Shown: one piece after another, positions 25,694-35,165 of the stretch
Position numbering within the stretch: position 1 is the first letter of the stretch
Layout of the letters: the number at the start of each line of letters is the position of its first letter
Source: Paraburkholderia acidipaludis NBRC 101816
Lineage (GTDB): Bacteria; Pseudomonadota; Gammaproteobacteria; Burkholderiales; Burkholderiaceae
DNA length: 64,000 bases
Direction of reading: 5' to 3'
Assembly: GCF_000684975.1 (NCBI RefSeq)
Contig: NZ_BAXZ01000004.1
Span: forward strand, 62,001-126,000
Program-made: the position numbers and the translations under genes
Notes under the pieces: generated by a model
What the model was told of the DNA's origin: nothing
The model's database searches: none
The model's input: only the letters and a program-made list of their open reading frames with translations

Positions 25694-26137
25694 ATGCCGA
25701 CTTCCGCAAAGAAAGTGGCCAAAAAGGCAGCTGCCCCGGCCAAGAAGGTTGTTGCAAAGAAAGCACCGGCCAAGACGGCCGCAGCTAAGAAGGTCGCCGT
25801 GAAGGCGTCCGGCGCTCCGTCGCCGATCAAGGACACCTTCACGAAGGCCTCGCTGGCTGCTCACGTCGCTGAGCGCGCCGGTGTCGAGCCGAAGGCCGCC
25901 AAGGCCGTGCTCGCCGCTCTGGAAGACACGATCCTCGGTTCGGTCCACAAGAAGGGCGCCGGCGAATTCACGCTGTCGGGCCTTCTGAAGATCGTCGTGC
26001 AGGCCGTGCCGGCGAAGAAAAAGCGCTTCGGCAAGGATCCGTTCACGGGCCAGGAGCGCTGGTTCCCGGCGAAGCCTGCCTCGGTTCGCATCAAGGCACG
26101 CGCGCTGAAGAAGCTGAAGGACGCAGCGGCTGCGTAA
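25694..26137 (+). CDS. HU-family DNA-binding protein with histone H1-like lysine/alanine-rich N terminus
   Basis: A 147-residue nucleoid protein in two parts. Residues 1-38 are an H1-like tail of repeated Ala-Lys-Lys/Pro units (KKVAKKAAAPAKKVVAKK). Residues 45-145 are an HU/IHF-fold domain (TKASLAAHVAERAG, GVEPKAAKAVLAAL, GEFTLSGLLKIVV, and a beta-arm region ending ERWFPAKPASVRIKARALKKLKD). Such fused nucleoid proteins occur in Burkholderiales. It should bind DNA broadly and compact or regulate it. Its codon use is more AAG-rich and its coding strand lower in GC than neighbours because of the Lys content. It is monocistronic, with a strong terminator 45 bases after the stop. Confidence 0.88.
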   Translation: MPTSAKKVAKKAAAPAKKVVAKKAPAKTAAAKKVAVKASGAPSPIKDTFTKASLAAHVAERAGVEPKAAKAVLAALEDTILGSVHKKGAGEFTLSGLLKIVVQAVPAKKKRFGKDPFTGQERWFPAKPASVRIKARALKKLKDAAAA

Positions 26138-26181
26138 GCGCCGTTCGCCGCAGCCGCGAGGCTGTGTGCGCGTCAGTACCC

Positions 26182-26218
26182 AAAAATCCCCGCCGGCGTC
26201 GAGCTCGCGGGGATTTTT
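26182..26218 (+). terminator. Rho-independent terminator of the HU/H1-like gene
   Basis: Stem AAAAATCCCCGC...GCGGGGATTTTT, 12 bp with A and T tracts on the two sides, 45 bases after the stop. Confidence 0.92.
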
Positions 26219-26370
26219 CATGCGCGCTCGCCGGGCGTCGTTCGATCCACGCGGGCAGCCCTTTGCGAGGGCATACGACCGATGGGTCATACGCGAATGT
26301 TATGGATGACTGACCTTGCTGACGATTTTTTGCCGCGCCTGCTTCGCGTGAGGGTCTGCTTGCGCCCATG

Positions 26371-26408
26371 AAAAAACCAGCCCCGGCTTGCACCGAAGGC
26401 TGGTTTTT
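26371..26408 (-). terminator. Rho-independent terminator of the second porin gene
   Basis: Stem AAAAACCAGCC...GGCTGGTTTTT with A and T tracts, 103 bases beyond the porin stop on the minus strand; its symmetry means it could also stop plus-strand reading. Confidence 0.88.
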
Positions 26409-26510
26409 CCGTAGAGCGTGTGGTTTTTAGCGGCCACGCCATTCTGACACGGCCGGAACCGGTTGGGAACCGGCTCCGACGCCGGGCCGAAGCCCGGCGG
26501 TGCAGTTCCT

Positions 26511-27701
26511 TTAGAACTTGTGGCGAATGCCGAGGCTGACCAGCTCCTGCGAACTGGAGGCCGAGTTGTAGCCGTACGAACCGATCGATGCGCCGGCGGA
26601 TACACCGGAGGCCGCGCCCGGCTGCTGGCCGTTGGCGTGCTGGTACGCGGCGAGCGCGTACAGGTCGGTGCGCTTCGAGAGGTTGTAGTCCGCGCCGAGC
26701 GACACCTGGTTATAGGTGTTCGACGCATTGCCCGAGCCGTGCGTGTAGGTGTAGCCGAGACCGAGCAGCACGGCCGGGTTCACCCGGTAGCCGAAGTAGC
26801 CGCCGGCGACGTTATAGCGCTGCGTCGTGGCGAAGGTCGAGAAGCCGTCGGCCTTCAACTGGACGTTGCTGTAGCGTGCGGCGAACGTGAACGGGCCCGT
26901 GACGTACTGAGCGGCAACCGCCGCCGTGCCGACCGACTTCGCCGAGGCATAGGCCTGGTTGATCTGGCTGTCGAACATGGCGCCCGACGTTGCGCCCGAG
27001 GCCCAGCCCACTGTGCCGTCCGTTCCTGTGCGGTCGGCCAGCGACGACGCGTTGTCCATCATGAAGTAGCCGGCCGCGATGTTGAACGAGCCGATGGCGT
27101 AGGTGCCCGCCGCGCCCCAGCTCTGGCCCGAGCCGTTCGAACCGGCAACGCCGTCCAGTGCGTACAGGCCTTCGAACTGGAAGCCATCCAGAAGCGGCGA
27201 GGTGTACTTGATCGCATTGTTCGTGCGCGAGCTGTTGTCGTTGTTGTCGACGTCGCCGGGCGTCGCGAAGGTGGAGCCGAAGTCGTTGTCGCCGGTGAGC
27301 GGCTGGATCATGTCGACGAGCGGATCGTACTGGCGGCCCAGCGTGAGCGTGCCGTAGCGATCCGAAGCCAGACCGACGAAGGCCTGGCGGCCGAACATCT
27401 TGCCGCCCTGGCCAGCCGCGCCGGTGTTGATGTCAAAACCGCTTTCCAGCTGGAAGATCGCCTGCAGGCCGCCGCCCAGGTCTTCCGTGCCCTTCAAGCC
27501 CCAGCGGTTGCCGGAGAGGTTGCCGCCGTACATGCCGACCAGATTCTGGTTCTGGCTCGGGGCGTTCGAATTCGTGGTGTTGTGGGCCCACTGGATCGAT
27601 TCGTCGATCACACCGTAGAGGGTCACGCTGCTTTGGGCATGTGCGGCACCGGCACCGGTCAGCATTGCCAGCGAGAAGGTCGAGAGGGCGACGCGTTTCA
27701 T
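26511..27701 (-). CDS. Outer-membrane porin (OmpC-like, Burkholderia type)
   Basis: A 396-residue general porin. Signal peptide cleaved after GAGAAHA; mature start QSSVTLYGVIDESIQW; FQLESGFDIN, GRQAFVGLASDRYGTLTLGRQYDP and the final RHKF with C-terminal Phe are typical. Loops carry Asn/Ser/Gly-rich repeats. The ATG at 27701 has GGAG 9 bases upstream; the frame start at 27716 is not used. It is followed by its own terminator and preceded by an unusually AT-rich 220-base promoter region (27702-27921), as expected for a highly expressed porin. It shares its conserved strands with the porin at 4122-5270. Confidence 0.9.
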   Translation of the reverse strand: MKRVALSTFSLAMLTGAGAAHAQSSVTLYGVIDESIQWAHNTTNSNAPSQNQNLVGMYGGNLSGNRWGLKGTEDLGGGLQAIFQLESGFDINTGAAGQGGKMFGRQAFVGLASDRYGTLTLGRQYDPLVDMIQPLTGDNDFGSTFATPGDVDNNDNSSRTNNAIKYTSPLLDGFQFEGLYALDGVAGSNGSGQSWGAAGTYAIGSFNIAAGYFMMDNASSLADRTGTDGTVGWASGATSGAMFDSQINQAYASAKSVGTAAVAAQYVTGPFTFAARYSNVQLKADGFSTFATTQRYNVAGGYFGYRVNPAVLLGLGYTYTHGSGNASNTYNQVSLGADYNLSKRTDLYALAAYQHANGQQPGAASGVSAGASIGSYGYNSASSSQELVSLGIRHKF

Positions 27702-27921
27702 CCAGAATTTCTCCACGCAGATGAGGGATTCGTTATTGCGAAATGGAGAATAACGCAGTTGTATAAATTGAAAGAAATGAAAAGTTTCGATTGTGGCAAA
27801 AAGCTGACGATTTCATCAATGCATTGTCAGGTGGGGAATTGATGAACGGAATCCGGGTTTGTCAGATTTGATTGCGGCTTTCAATTATTGTTATTTTTGA
27901 AGATAATAAGTCAGGTATTTG

Positions 27922-29322
27922 TTAGCTTTCCTGCCGGCTTTCGGGGTCCGTTGCGTCCGCATCGGTGTTCTCGCCGGCGCCATTGCGATGTGCCGCGGCA
28001 GCCGTCATTGCGATGGCCGCGCCGGCCGCAAGCAACGCCGCGCTCCACGGATGACGCTTGACGTAGCGATCCGCGGCAACGACCGTGCGTCCCGCGCGAA
28101 CCAGCGTCTGCGCGGCGGCACGGGTCGCGCCGTCTTCCATCCGCACAACGGAGCGGCCAATCTGCAAAACAGCGCCGGGGCGGCGCCCGAACACGCCGCC
28201 CCGGGCGCTGGCCTGCGCCATGGCGCGCAGCGGTGCGCCGGCGTGCGGTGCGTCGTCGTGCACGGCGGCCGAGGCAGCGGCATATAGAGGCACTTCGCCG
28301 GCCGCCGCAATCGGGTTTCCGATCGGCGCGGACTGCGCGCCGTGGATTGCGGCGGCGTTCTCATGCGGCTTGACGATAGTCGAAGCGGCCAGCACCGAGG
28401 CGAGCTTGGCGCGACTGCCGGGCGGAGTTTCCTCGAGGAAACCCCATGCGCCGCGCGGATCGTGCAGCCGGCCGCGCGCCGCGGAGAACTCGGCGCCAAG
28501 CAGCAGCACGGCGGCGGAAAAGTACAGCCACATCAGCAGCACGGCGAGCGAACCGGCGGCGCCGAACGTCGTGGCCATGCCCGCGTGGGCAAGGTAGAGC
28601 GCGAAGAGTTTCTTGCCCGCGAGGAACAGCAGCGCGGCAAGGCCGCCGCCTGCCAGCGCGTCGCGCCAGAGCACGTCGGCGTCGGGCAAAAAACGCAGCA
28701 GCGCCGCGAACGCGACGGACAGCACGATCAGCCCGACCGCAAACTGCAGCAGGTTTCCGATGATCACATAGGGCGTATAGCCCCAGAGCCACTGGCCGAC
28801 GAAGGTGATGGCCGTGTCGAGCACGAGCGAGACGATCAGCAGGAACGCGACGCCGAGCACGAGCGAAAACGAAACCAGCCGTACCCGCACGAGCGCGAGC
28901 ACGCTGGAGGCCCGCTTCACTTCCGGCGGCCAGACGACATTGAGCGCGGAATGCATCGATGAAAACGTTGCCGAAGCGCCGACCACGAGCATGGAGAGCG
29001 AGATGAGCGTGGCGATGCCGCCCGCCTTGCCCGCGCGGTGCGCATTCTCCACGATGGTCGTGACGCCGGCGGCGGCCTCGCTCCCGAGGACGCTGTGCAC
29101 CTGGCGGAACAGATCGCCGCGCGCGGTATCGTCGCCGAAGAACCAGCCGGCCACGGCGATCACCATGACGAGCGTTGGCGCAAGCGAAAACGCGGAATAG
29201 AACGCGATGCCCGCGGCGAGCGCCGGGCAGCGGTCGTTGAAGAACTGCCGGAAGGCGCCGACAACCCACGACGCTTCTTTGCGTGCGGCGGATTGCAGTC
29301 GTTCGGTGGAGAGCGTTGCCAT
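27922..29322 (-). CDS. YihY/BrkB-family membrane protein with ElaB-like C-terminal anchor
   Basis: A 466-residue inner-membrane protein. Residues about 25-300 are a YihY/BrkB domain with six helices (DRCPALAAGIAFYSAFSLAPTL near the start, GNLLQFAVGLIVLSV, MWLYFSAAVLLLGAEFSA at the end). The next ~110 residues are polar, Ala/Gly-rich, and the protein ends in a second module: RAGRTVVAADRYVKRHPW, then a single hydrophobic helix, which is the layout of the ElaB/YqjD (DUF883) ribosome-associated membrane anchors. This join is unusual. The ATG at 29322 is preferred. The family function is unsettled (once called ribonuclease BN in error). It is divergent from fdnG. Confidence 0.8.
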   Translation of the reverse strand: MATLSTERLQSAARKEASWVVGAFRQFFNDRCPALAAGIAFYSAFSLAPTLVMVIAVAGWFFGDDTARGDLFRQVHSVLGSEAAAGVTTIVENAHRAGKAGGIATLISLSMLVVGASATFSSMHSALNVVWPPEVKRASSVLALVRVRLVSFSLVLGVAFLLIVSLVLDTAITFVGQWLWGYTPYVIIGNLLQFAVGLIVLSVAFAALLRFLPDADVLWRDALAGGGLAALLFLAGKKLFALYLAHAGMATTFGAAGSLAVLLMWLYFSAAVLLLGAEFSAARGRLHDPRGAWGFLEETPPGSRAKLASVLAASTIVKPHENAAAIHGAQSAPIGNPIAAAGEVPLYAAASAAVHDDAPHAGAPLRAMAQASARGGVFGRRPGAVLQIGRSVVRMEDGATRAAAQTLVRAGRTVVAADRYVKRHPWSAALLAAGAAIAMTAAAAHRNGAGENTDADATDPESRQES

Positions 29323-29431
29323 GATGTCCGTTCCGCATGCCCGTTCAGCTTTCAATATAGCAAGCGCGGCTCCCGGGCGCGCTTTTGCTGTGTCTCTGTG
29401 CAGCTTCCGTGATCCGTCGCTGAAATCCGCC

Positions 29432-29437
29432 TATACT
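29432..29437 (+). promoter_or_regulatory. Candidate -10 element of the fdn-sel operon
   Basis: TATACT stands 40 bases before the fdnG ATG, downstream of a GC-rich stretch; the -35 region is weak, which would fit a promoter that needs an activator. No clear FNR or NarL site was identified by eye. Confidence 0.35.
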
Positions 29438-29476
29438 GAAAATCACCCACAACTCGACAGGCCGAGGACGCACATC

Positions 29477-32400
29477 ATGCTGCAAATGTCCCGGCGCCAG
29501 TTTCTCAAGGTCACGGCAACGTCGCTGGCGGGTTCCAGCCTCGCGTTGATGGGCTTCGCGCCCGACAACGCGCTTGCCGAGGTTCGACAATACAAACTGG
29601 CGCGTACTACCGAAACCCGCAACACCTGCCCGTATTGCTCGGTCGGCTGCGGGATCCTCATGTATGGGCTCGGCGACGGCGCGAAGAACGCCACGGCCAG
29701 CATCATCCACATCGAGGGCGATCCCGATCATCCGGTCAACCGCGGCACGCTCTGCCCGAAAGGGGCGAGCCTGATCGACTTCATCCATAGTCCGAACCGT
29801 CTCAAGTACCCCGAGTACCGGGCGGCGGGATCGAACGAGTGGAAACGCATCTCGTGGGACGAGGCGCTCGACGGCATCGCGAAGCGGCTGAAAGAGGATC
29901 GCGACGCGAATTTCCTCGAGAAGACGGAGGACGGCAAGACCGTCAACCGCTGGCTCTCCGTGGGCATGCTCGCCGCTTCGGCGGCCAGCAACGAGGTGGG
30001 GTATCTCACGCACAAAGTGGCCCGCAGCATGGGCCTGCTCGCATTCGACAACCAGGCGCGTGTCTGACACGGCCCGACGGTGGCAGGTCTTGCCCCGACG
30101 TTTGGCCGTGGTGCGATGACGAACCATTGGGTCGACATTCGCAATGCGGACGTGATTCTGGTGATGGGCGGCAATGCGGCCGAGGCGCACCCGTGCGGCT
30201 TCAAGTGGGTCACGGAGGCGAAGGCGCACCGCAAGGCGCGCCTCATCGTGGTCGATCCGCGCTTCACGCGCACCGCTTCGGTGGCGGACTTCTATGCGCC
30301 GATCCGTACCGGCACGGACATCGCGTTCCTGGGCGGGGTCATCAATTACCTGCTCGCGAACGACAAGATCCAGCACGAGTACGTGCAGAACTACACGGAC
30401 TTCTCGTTCATCGTGCGCGACGATTTCGCGTTCAACGACGGCATCTACTCGGGCTACGATCCGCAAAAGCATGCGTATCCCGACAAGTCGTCGTGGGATT
30501 ACGAGATCGGCGACGACGGTTTCGTGAAGACCGACGCCACGCTGCAGAATCCGCGCTGCGTCTACAACCTGCTCAAGCAGCACTACTCGCGCTATACGCC
30601 CGAGATGGTGGAGAAGGTCTGCGGCACGCCTAAGGAAAAATTCTTCAAGGTGTGCGAAATGCTGGCCAGTACGGCCGTACCGGGGCGCGCGGGCACCATC
30701 ATGTACGCGCTCGGCTGGACGCATCACTCGGTCGGCTCGCAGATGATCCGCACCGGCGCCATGGTACAGCTGCTGCTCGGCAACATCGGCATTGCGGGCG
30801 GCGGCATGAACGCGCTGCGCGGCCACTCGAACATCCAGGGGCTCACCGACCTCGGCTTGATGTCGAACCTGCTGACCGGCTACATGACGTTGCCGAACGA
30901 AGCCGAGCAGGATTACGACGGCTACATCAAGAAGCGCGCCTCGCAGCCGATGCGGCCGAACCAGCTCAGCTATTGGCAGCATTACGGCGCCTTCTTCGTG
31001 AGCTTCATGAAGTCGTGGTGGGGCGACAACGCGACGAAGGACAACAACTGGGGCTACGACTGGCTGCCGAAGCTCGACAAGCCCTACGACCTGCTGCAGA
31101 CCATCGAGCTCATGAATCAGGGCAAGCTCACGGGCTATATCTGCCAGGGCTTCAACGTGATCGCCTCGGCGCCGGACAAGGCCAAGACGCTGGCCGCGCT
31201 CGGCAAGCTGAAGTGGCTCGTCATCATGGACCCGCTGGAGACGGAAACGTCGGTGTTCTGGAACAAGTACGGCGACTACAACGACGTCGATACGGCTTCG
31301 ATCCAGACCGAAGTGTTCCGTCTGCCTACCACGTGCTTTGCGGAGGAAAACGGTTCGCTCGTGAGTTCCAGCCGCGTGCTGCAGTGGCACTGGAAGGGCA
31401 CGGAGGCCCCCTACGAGGCGAGGAGCGATCTCGAGATCATGTCGGGCCTGTTCCTGCGCATTCGCGCCGCGTACCAGAAAGACGGCGGCAAATGCCCCGA
31501 CCCGATCCTCAAGCTGAGCTGGCCCTACTCGGATCCCGCGAGCCCGACGCCGGAAGAGCTGGCGATGGAATACAACGGCAAGTCTCTCGCAGACCAGACC
31601 GATGCGAAGGATCCCACGAAGGTGCTCGTGAAGAAGGGCGAGCAGCTTTCGGGCTTCGCGCAGTTGAAGGACGACGGCACGACGGCGAGCGGCTGCTGGA
31701 TCTTCTGCGGCGCGTGGACCCAGGCGGGCAACCAGATGGGCCGGCGCGACAACTCGGACCCCACGGGCATTGGGCAGACATTGAACTGGGCATGGGCATG
31801 GCCCGCGAACCGGCGCGTGCTCTATAACCGCGCTTCGTGCGATACGGCGGGCAAGCCCTTCGACCCCACCCGCAAGCTGATCGGCTGGAACGGTGCGGCA
31901 TGGACCGGCGCCGACATCCCCGACTACAAAGTGGACGAAGCGCCCGATCTGGGCATGGGGCCGTTCATCATGAATCCGGAGGGGGTGGCGCGGTTTTTCG
32001 CGCGCGACCAGATGAACGAGGGGCCATTCCCCGAGCACTACGAACCATTCGAGAATCCGCTCGGCTACAACCCGTTCCATCCGAACAACCCGCAGGCGAC
32101 GAGCAACCCCGCCGCGCGCGTGTTCCCCGACGACCGCGCAACGTTCGGCACGGCGCAGTCGTTCCCGCACGTCGCCACCACCTATCGCATCACGGAGCAT
32201 TTCCACTTCTGGACCAAGCACGCGCGCCTGAATTCGATCATCCAGCCGCAGCAGTTCGTGGAGATCGGCGAGGAGCTCGCGAGTGAAGTGGGCGTGGTCG
32301 ACGGCGGGCGCGTGAAGGTGTCGAGCAACCGCGGCTACCTGATCGCAGTGGCGGTGGTCACGAAGCGCATCAAGCCGCTCACGATCGAAGGCAGGAAGGT

Positions 32401-32548
32401 GCATACGGTGGGCGTGCCGCTGCACTGGGGCTTCACGGGGCTGACAAAGCCGGGATATCTGACGAATACGCTGACGCCGCCGGTAGGCGACGGCAATTCG
32501 CAGACGCCCGAGTTCAAGTCGTTCCTCGTGAAGGTCGAAAAGGCATAA
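29477..32548 (+). CDS. fdnG: Formate dehydrogenase-N alpha subunit, selenocysteine-containing
   Basis: The 1,023-residue catalytic subunit oxidises formate to CO2 in the periplasm, with bis-MGD molybdenum/tungsten and one 4Fe-4S cluster. The N terminus carries a twin-arginine signal (SRRQFLK, residues 5-11). Cluster ligands are Cys51, Cys54, Cys58 (CPYCSVGC) and Cys93 (LCPKG). An in-frame TGA at 30065-30067 encodes selenocysteine 197 in the context RV-Sec-HGPTVAG, equivalent to Sec196 of E. coli FdnG; a SECIS hairpin follows. Simple ORF calls split the gene here. Downstream domains continue through the C-terminal molybdopterin-dinucleotide domain (HFHFWTKHA, HWGFTGL). A GAGGAC site precedes the ATG at 29477. 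It heads fdnG-fdnH-fdnI-fdhE-selA-selB. Confidence 0.97.
30065..30107 (+). promoter_or_regulatory. Bacterial SECIS element with the selenocysteine TGA
   Basis: TGA at 30065-30067 is followed by a hairpin with apical loop GGTCT (30086-30090) on the stem GGCA/TGCC (30082-30085 with 30091-30094), a bulged T at 30081, and further G-C pairs; GGCC at 30071-30074 can close against 30104-30107. Loop and bulged U are the features that SelB binds in the E. coli fdhF/fdnG elements. Confidence 0.92.
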
Positions 32549-32561
32549 GGGGGCGCGAGAC

Positions 32562-33497
32562 ATGGCACTGCAATCGCTTGACATCAAGCGCCTTTCCGCG
32601 ACCACCACGCCGCCGCCGGGCGTGCGCGAACCGGTCACGGGCACGGTGGCGAAGCTCATCGACGTCACGAAGTGCATCGGCTGCAAGGCCTGCCAGACAG
32701 CCTGCATGGAGTGGAACGACCTGCGCGACGAGATCGGCGTGAACCACGGGGTCTACGACAACCCGATGGATCTCACCGAGCATTCGTGGACCGTGATGCG
32801 CTACACGGAGTACGAGAACCCGAACGGCAACCTCGAATGGCTGATCCGCAAGGACGGCTGCATGCACTGCGAAGATCCCGGCTGCCTCAAGGCCTGTCCC
32901 TCGCCGGGCGCGATCGTGCAGTACACGAACGGCATCGTCGACTTCCATGAGGAGAACTGCATTGGCTGCGGCTACTGTATTGCCGGCTGCCCGTTCAATA
33001 TCCCGCGGCTTTCGAAGAAGGACCATCGCGTCTACAAGTGCACGCTCTGCTCGGATCGCGTGGCCGTGGGGCAGGAGCCGGCCTGCGTGAAGACCTGTCC
33101 TACGGGGGCCATCGTGTTCGGCACCAAGGAGGACATGAAGCAGCATGCGGCGGAGCGCATCGTGGATCTGAAGGAGCGCGGCTTCGAGAACGCGGGTCTT
33201 TACGACCCGCCGGGCGTGAGCGGCACACACGTGATGTACGTGCTGCACCACGCCGACCAGCCTTCGCTCTATCACGGTCTGCCCGACAACCCGCGCATCA
33301 GCCCGTTCGTGCGGCTCTGGAAGGGCGTGGCCAAGCCGCTCGCGCTGGCGGGCATTGCGCTCGCCGCGCTGGCGGGCTTTTTCCACTACACGCGGATCGG
33401 CCCGAACGAAGTGAGTGCCGAGGACGAAGCGGCCGCGGTCGACGAAGCGCGCCGCATCAAGGGCGAACCCGAGGAGCGCGACAATGAGCGACCGTAA
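32562..33497 (+). CDS. fdnH: Formate dehydrogenase-N iron-sulfur (beta) subunit
   Basis: A 311-residue electron-transfer subunit carrying four 4Fe-4S clusters, visible as cysteine sets CIGCKACQTAC, CMHCEDPGCLKAC, CIGCGYCIAGC and CTLCSDR...CVKTC. A single C-terminal hydrophobic helix (about 255-272) anchors it to the inner membrane next to the cytochrome subunit. It takes electrons from FdnG and hands them to FdnI; it travels through the Tat pathway bound to FdnG. It starts 13 bases after the fdnG stop behind AAGGGGG and overlaps fdnI by 14 bases. Length and cluster pattern match FdnH/FdoH. Confidence 0.95.
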   Translation: MALQSLDIKRLSATTTPPPGVREPVTGTVAKLIDVTKCIGCKACQTACMEWNDLRDEIGVNHGVYDNPMDLTEHSWTVMRYTEYENPNGNLEWLIRKDGCMHCEDPGCLKACPSPGAIVQYTNGIVDFHEENCIGCGYCIAGCPFNIPRLSKKDHRVYKCTLCSDRVAVGQEPACVKTCPTGAIVFGTKEDMKQHAAERIVDLKERGFENAGLYDPPGVSGTHVMYVLHHADQPSLYHGLPDNPRISPFVRLWKGVAKPLALAGIALAALAGFFHYTRIGPNEVSAEDEAAAVDEARRIKGEPEERDNERP

Positions 33498-34119
33498 AGA
33501 CGATGAGCCCCGGCTGATCGAGCGCTATACCCCGAACGAGCGCACCAATCACTGGATCACCGCAATCAGCTTCGTGCTGCTCGCGCTTTCCGGTCTCGCG
33601 ATGTTTCATCCGGCCATGTTCTGGCTTTCCGCGCTGTTCGGCGGCGGCCAGTGGACGCGTATCCTGCATCCGTTCATCGGCATCGTGATGTTCGTGTCGT
33701 TCCTGATTCTCGTGCTGCGTTTCTGGCATCACAATTATCTGGACCGCAACGATGTGCAATGGCTCAAGCAGATCGACGACGTGCTGCACAATCGCGAGGA
33801 CAAGCTGCCCGAGATCGGCAAATACAATGCGGGGCAGAAGCTGCTATTCTTCACGCTGGTGGCTTGTCTCGTGCTGTTGCTCGCGAGCGGCATCGTGATC
33901 TGGCGGCGCTACTTTTCTTTCTATTTTCCGATCGAAGTGGTCCGCCTCGCGGCAGTCGTGCATGCAGCCGCAGCGTTCGTCCTGATCGTCAGCATCGTCG
34001 TGCATATCTACGCGGCGTTGTGGGTGAAAGGCTCGATCGGTGCGATGACGCGCGGCACGGTCACATGGGGCTGGGCGAGGAAGCATCATCCGCGCTGGTT
34101 CCGCGAGAGCATCAAGTAG
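33484..34119 (+). CDS. fdnI: Formate dehydrogenase-N cytochrome b556 (gamma) subunit
   Basis: A 211-residue inner-membrane diheme cytochrome b that passes electrons from the beta subunit to quinone. It has four membrane helices; the haem-ligand histidines lie in RTNHWITAISF, LHPFIGIVMF and helix 4 (VVHAAAAFVLIVSIVVHIYAALW). The start at 33484 (MSDRKDDEP) overlaps the fdnH end by 14 bases. The C terminus GTVTWGWARKHHPRWFRE is typical for FdnI/FdoI. A terminator-like hairpin follows before fdhE, separating structural genes from maturation genes. Confidence 0.94.
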   Translation: MSDRKDDEPRLIERYTPNERTNHWITAISFVLLALSGLAMFHPAMFWLSALFGGGQWTRILHPFIGIVMFVSFLILVLRFWHHNYLDRNDVQWLKQIDDVLHNREDKLPEIGKYNAGQKLLFFTLVACLVLLLASGIVIWRRYFSFYFPIEVVRLAAVVHAAAAFVLIVSIVVHIYAALWVKGSIGAMTRGTVTWGWARKHHPRWFRESIK

Positions 34120-34168
34120 CGCAGAGACTGCGCGAGGGCGCTCGCAACGAGGCCCCGTGCGTTCCGGC

Positions 34169-34202
34169 AAGCCGCCGGCCCGGCAGGGCGCGGCGGCTTT
34201 TT
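34169..34202 (+). terminator. Terminator-like hairpin between fdnI and fdhE
   Basis: AAGCCGCC (34169-34176) pairs with GGCGGCTT (34192-34199) and is followed by more T. Genes on both sides point the same way, so it probably acts as a partial stop that lowers expression of the maturation and decoding genes relative to fdnGHI. Confidence 0.7.
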
Positions 34203-34223
34203 CGTTTTCGGAGAAACCAGGTC

Positions 34224-35165
34224 GTGACGCAACGCATACTTGACCCCGGCGAGATCCAGGCGCTCGATCCCTCCGCAATTCCACGCATCCGCCTGCCCGA
34301 GCGTGCGGCGCATTTCGCCGCGCGCGCCGCGCGCCTGCGCAAGCTCGCGGAGCACAACCCCATCGGCGGCTATGTGCGGCTCATGGCGGTACTGGTCGAC
34401 GCGCAGCAGCAGGCGCTCGAATGCATGAGCGCGCGGATGCCGGAGCGCGAGGCCATCGAGCATGCGCGGCGCCATTGCATGCCGATCCTGCCCGCGCTTG
34501 CGGGCGAGCGCGATTCGCAGTGGCCGCAGTGGCGCGACGTGTTGCGGCGCCTCGTTGACCACGTGGAGGCGGCGGGCGCCGTGACGCCCGCACTCGCGAA
34601 GGTGCTCGATACGCTGCGCGCGATGAGCGATGCGGAACTCGACGGGCAAGCCGATGCGCTGCTCGCGCAACGCTACACGGAAGTCGCGCCTGCCACGGCC
34701 CCCTTCATCATGGCCGCTCTGCAGGTGGTGTGGACCGACCTGGCGAGCCGGATCGACGCGCGGGACGTGCCTTACGTCGATGCGCCGGGCCTGTGTCCCG
34801 TGTGCGGCGTGCCGCCCGTGGCGAGCATCGTGAGGGTGGGCGGCGCGTACCAGGGCTATCGCTACACGCAGTGCAGCCTGTGCGGGACCGAAACGCATGG
34901 GGTGCGCGTGAAGTGCACGAACTGCGATTCGACCAAAGGCATCGCGTACCACGGCATCGACGGCGGCAACCCCGCACTCAAGGCCGAATCGTGCGACGAG
35001 TGCCACACCTACCGCAAGATCGGCTATCAGGAGAAGGACTTCGACTTCGAGCCGCTCGCCGACGATCTCGCGAGCCTGACGCTCGACTTGCTGATGAGCG
35101 ACGCGGGCTACCGTCGCGCGAGTCCGAATCCGCTGCTGTGGCCCGAAGTGCCTGCCGACCAGTAG
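34224..35165 (+). CDS. fdhE: Formate dehydrogenase accessory protein FdhE
   Basis: A 313-residue cytoplasmic maturation factor for respiratory formate dehydrogenases; the E. coli protein binds iron through Cys-rich motifs. Here the pairs are CPVCG, CSLCG, CTNC and CDECH, spread over residues about 193-275. An N-terminal helical half starts with QRILDPGEIQALDPSAIPRIRLP. The start is a GTG at 34224 with GGAG and AGGT upstream; the frame runs further back into fdnI but without homology. The stop is directly followed by the selA ATG with no spacer. Family length is normal. Confidence 0.92.
   Translation: MTQRILDPGEIQALDPSAIPRIRLPERAAHFAARAARLRKLAEHNPIGGYVRLMAVLVDAQQQALECMSARMPEREAIEHARRHCMPILPALAGERDSQWPQWRDVLRRLVDHVEAAGAVTPALAKVLDTLRAMSDAELDGQADALLAQRYTEVAPATAPFIMAALQVVWTDLASRIDARDVPYVDAPGLCPVCGVPPVASIVRVGGAYQGYRYTQCSLCGTETHGVRVKCTNCDSTKGIAYHGIDGGNPALKAESCDECHTYRKIGYQEKDFDFEPLADDLASLTLDLLMSDAGYRRASPNPLLWPEVPADQ

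Larger units (their letters stand above)
26138..26510. other. Intergenic region between HU-like gene and porin, two terminators
   Basis: The two genes are convergent here. The region carries a terminator for each (listed separately) and between them about 150 bases in which no gene, promoter or RNA is recognised. Confidence 0.6.

Noticed and set aside
30065..30067. TGA inside fdnG as a nonsense mutation splitting the gene
   Set aside because: Sec context, SECIS loop GGTCT, and selA, selB and selC nearby explain it as selenocysteine.
29345..32707. A 1,120-codon open frame antisense to fdnG
   Set aside because: It is the usual GC-rich shadow: its composition mirrors fdnG codon bias, it has no ribosome site or family landmark, and fdnG on the other strand is certain.
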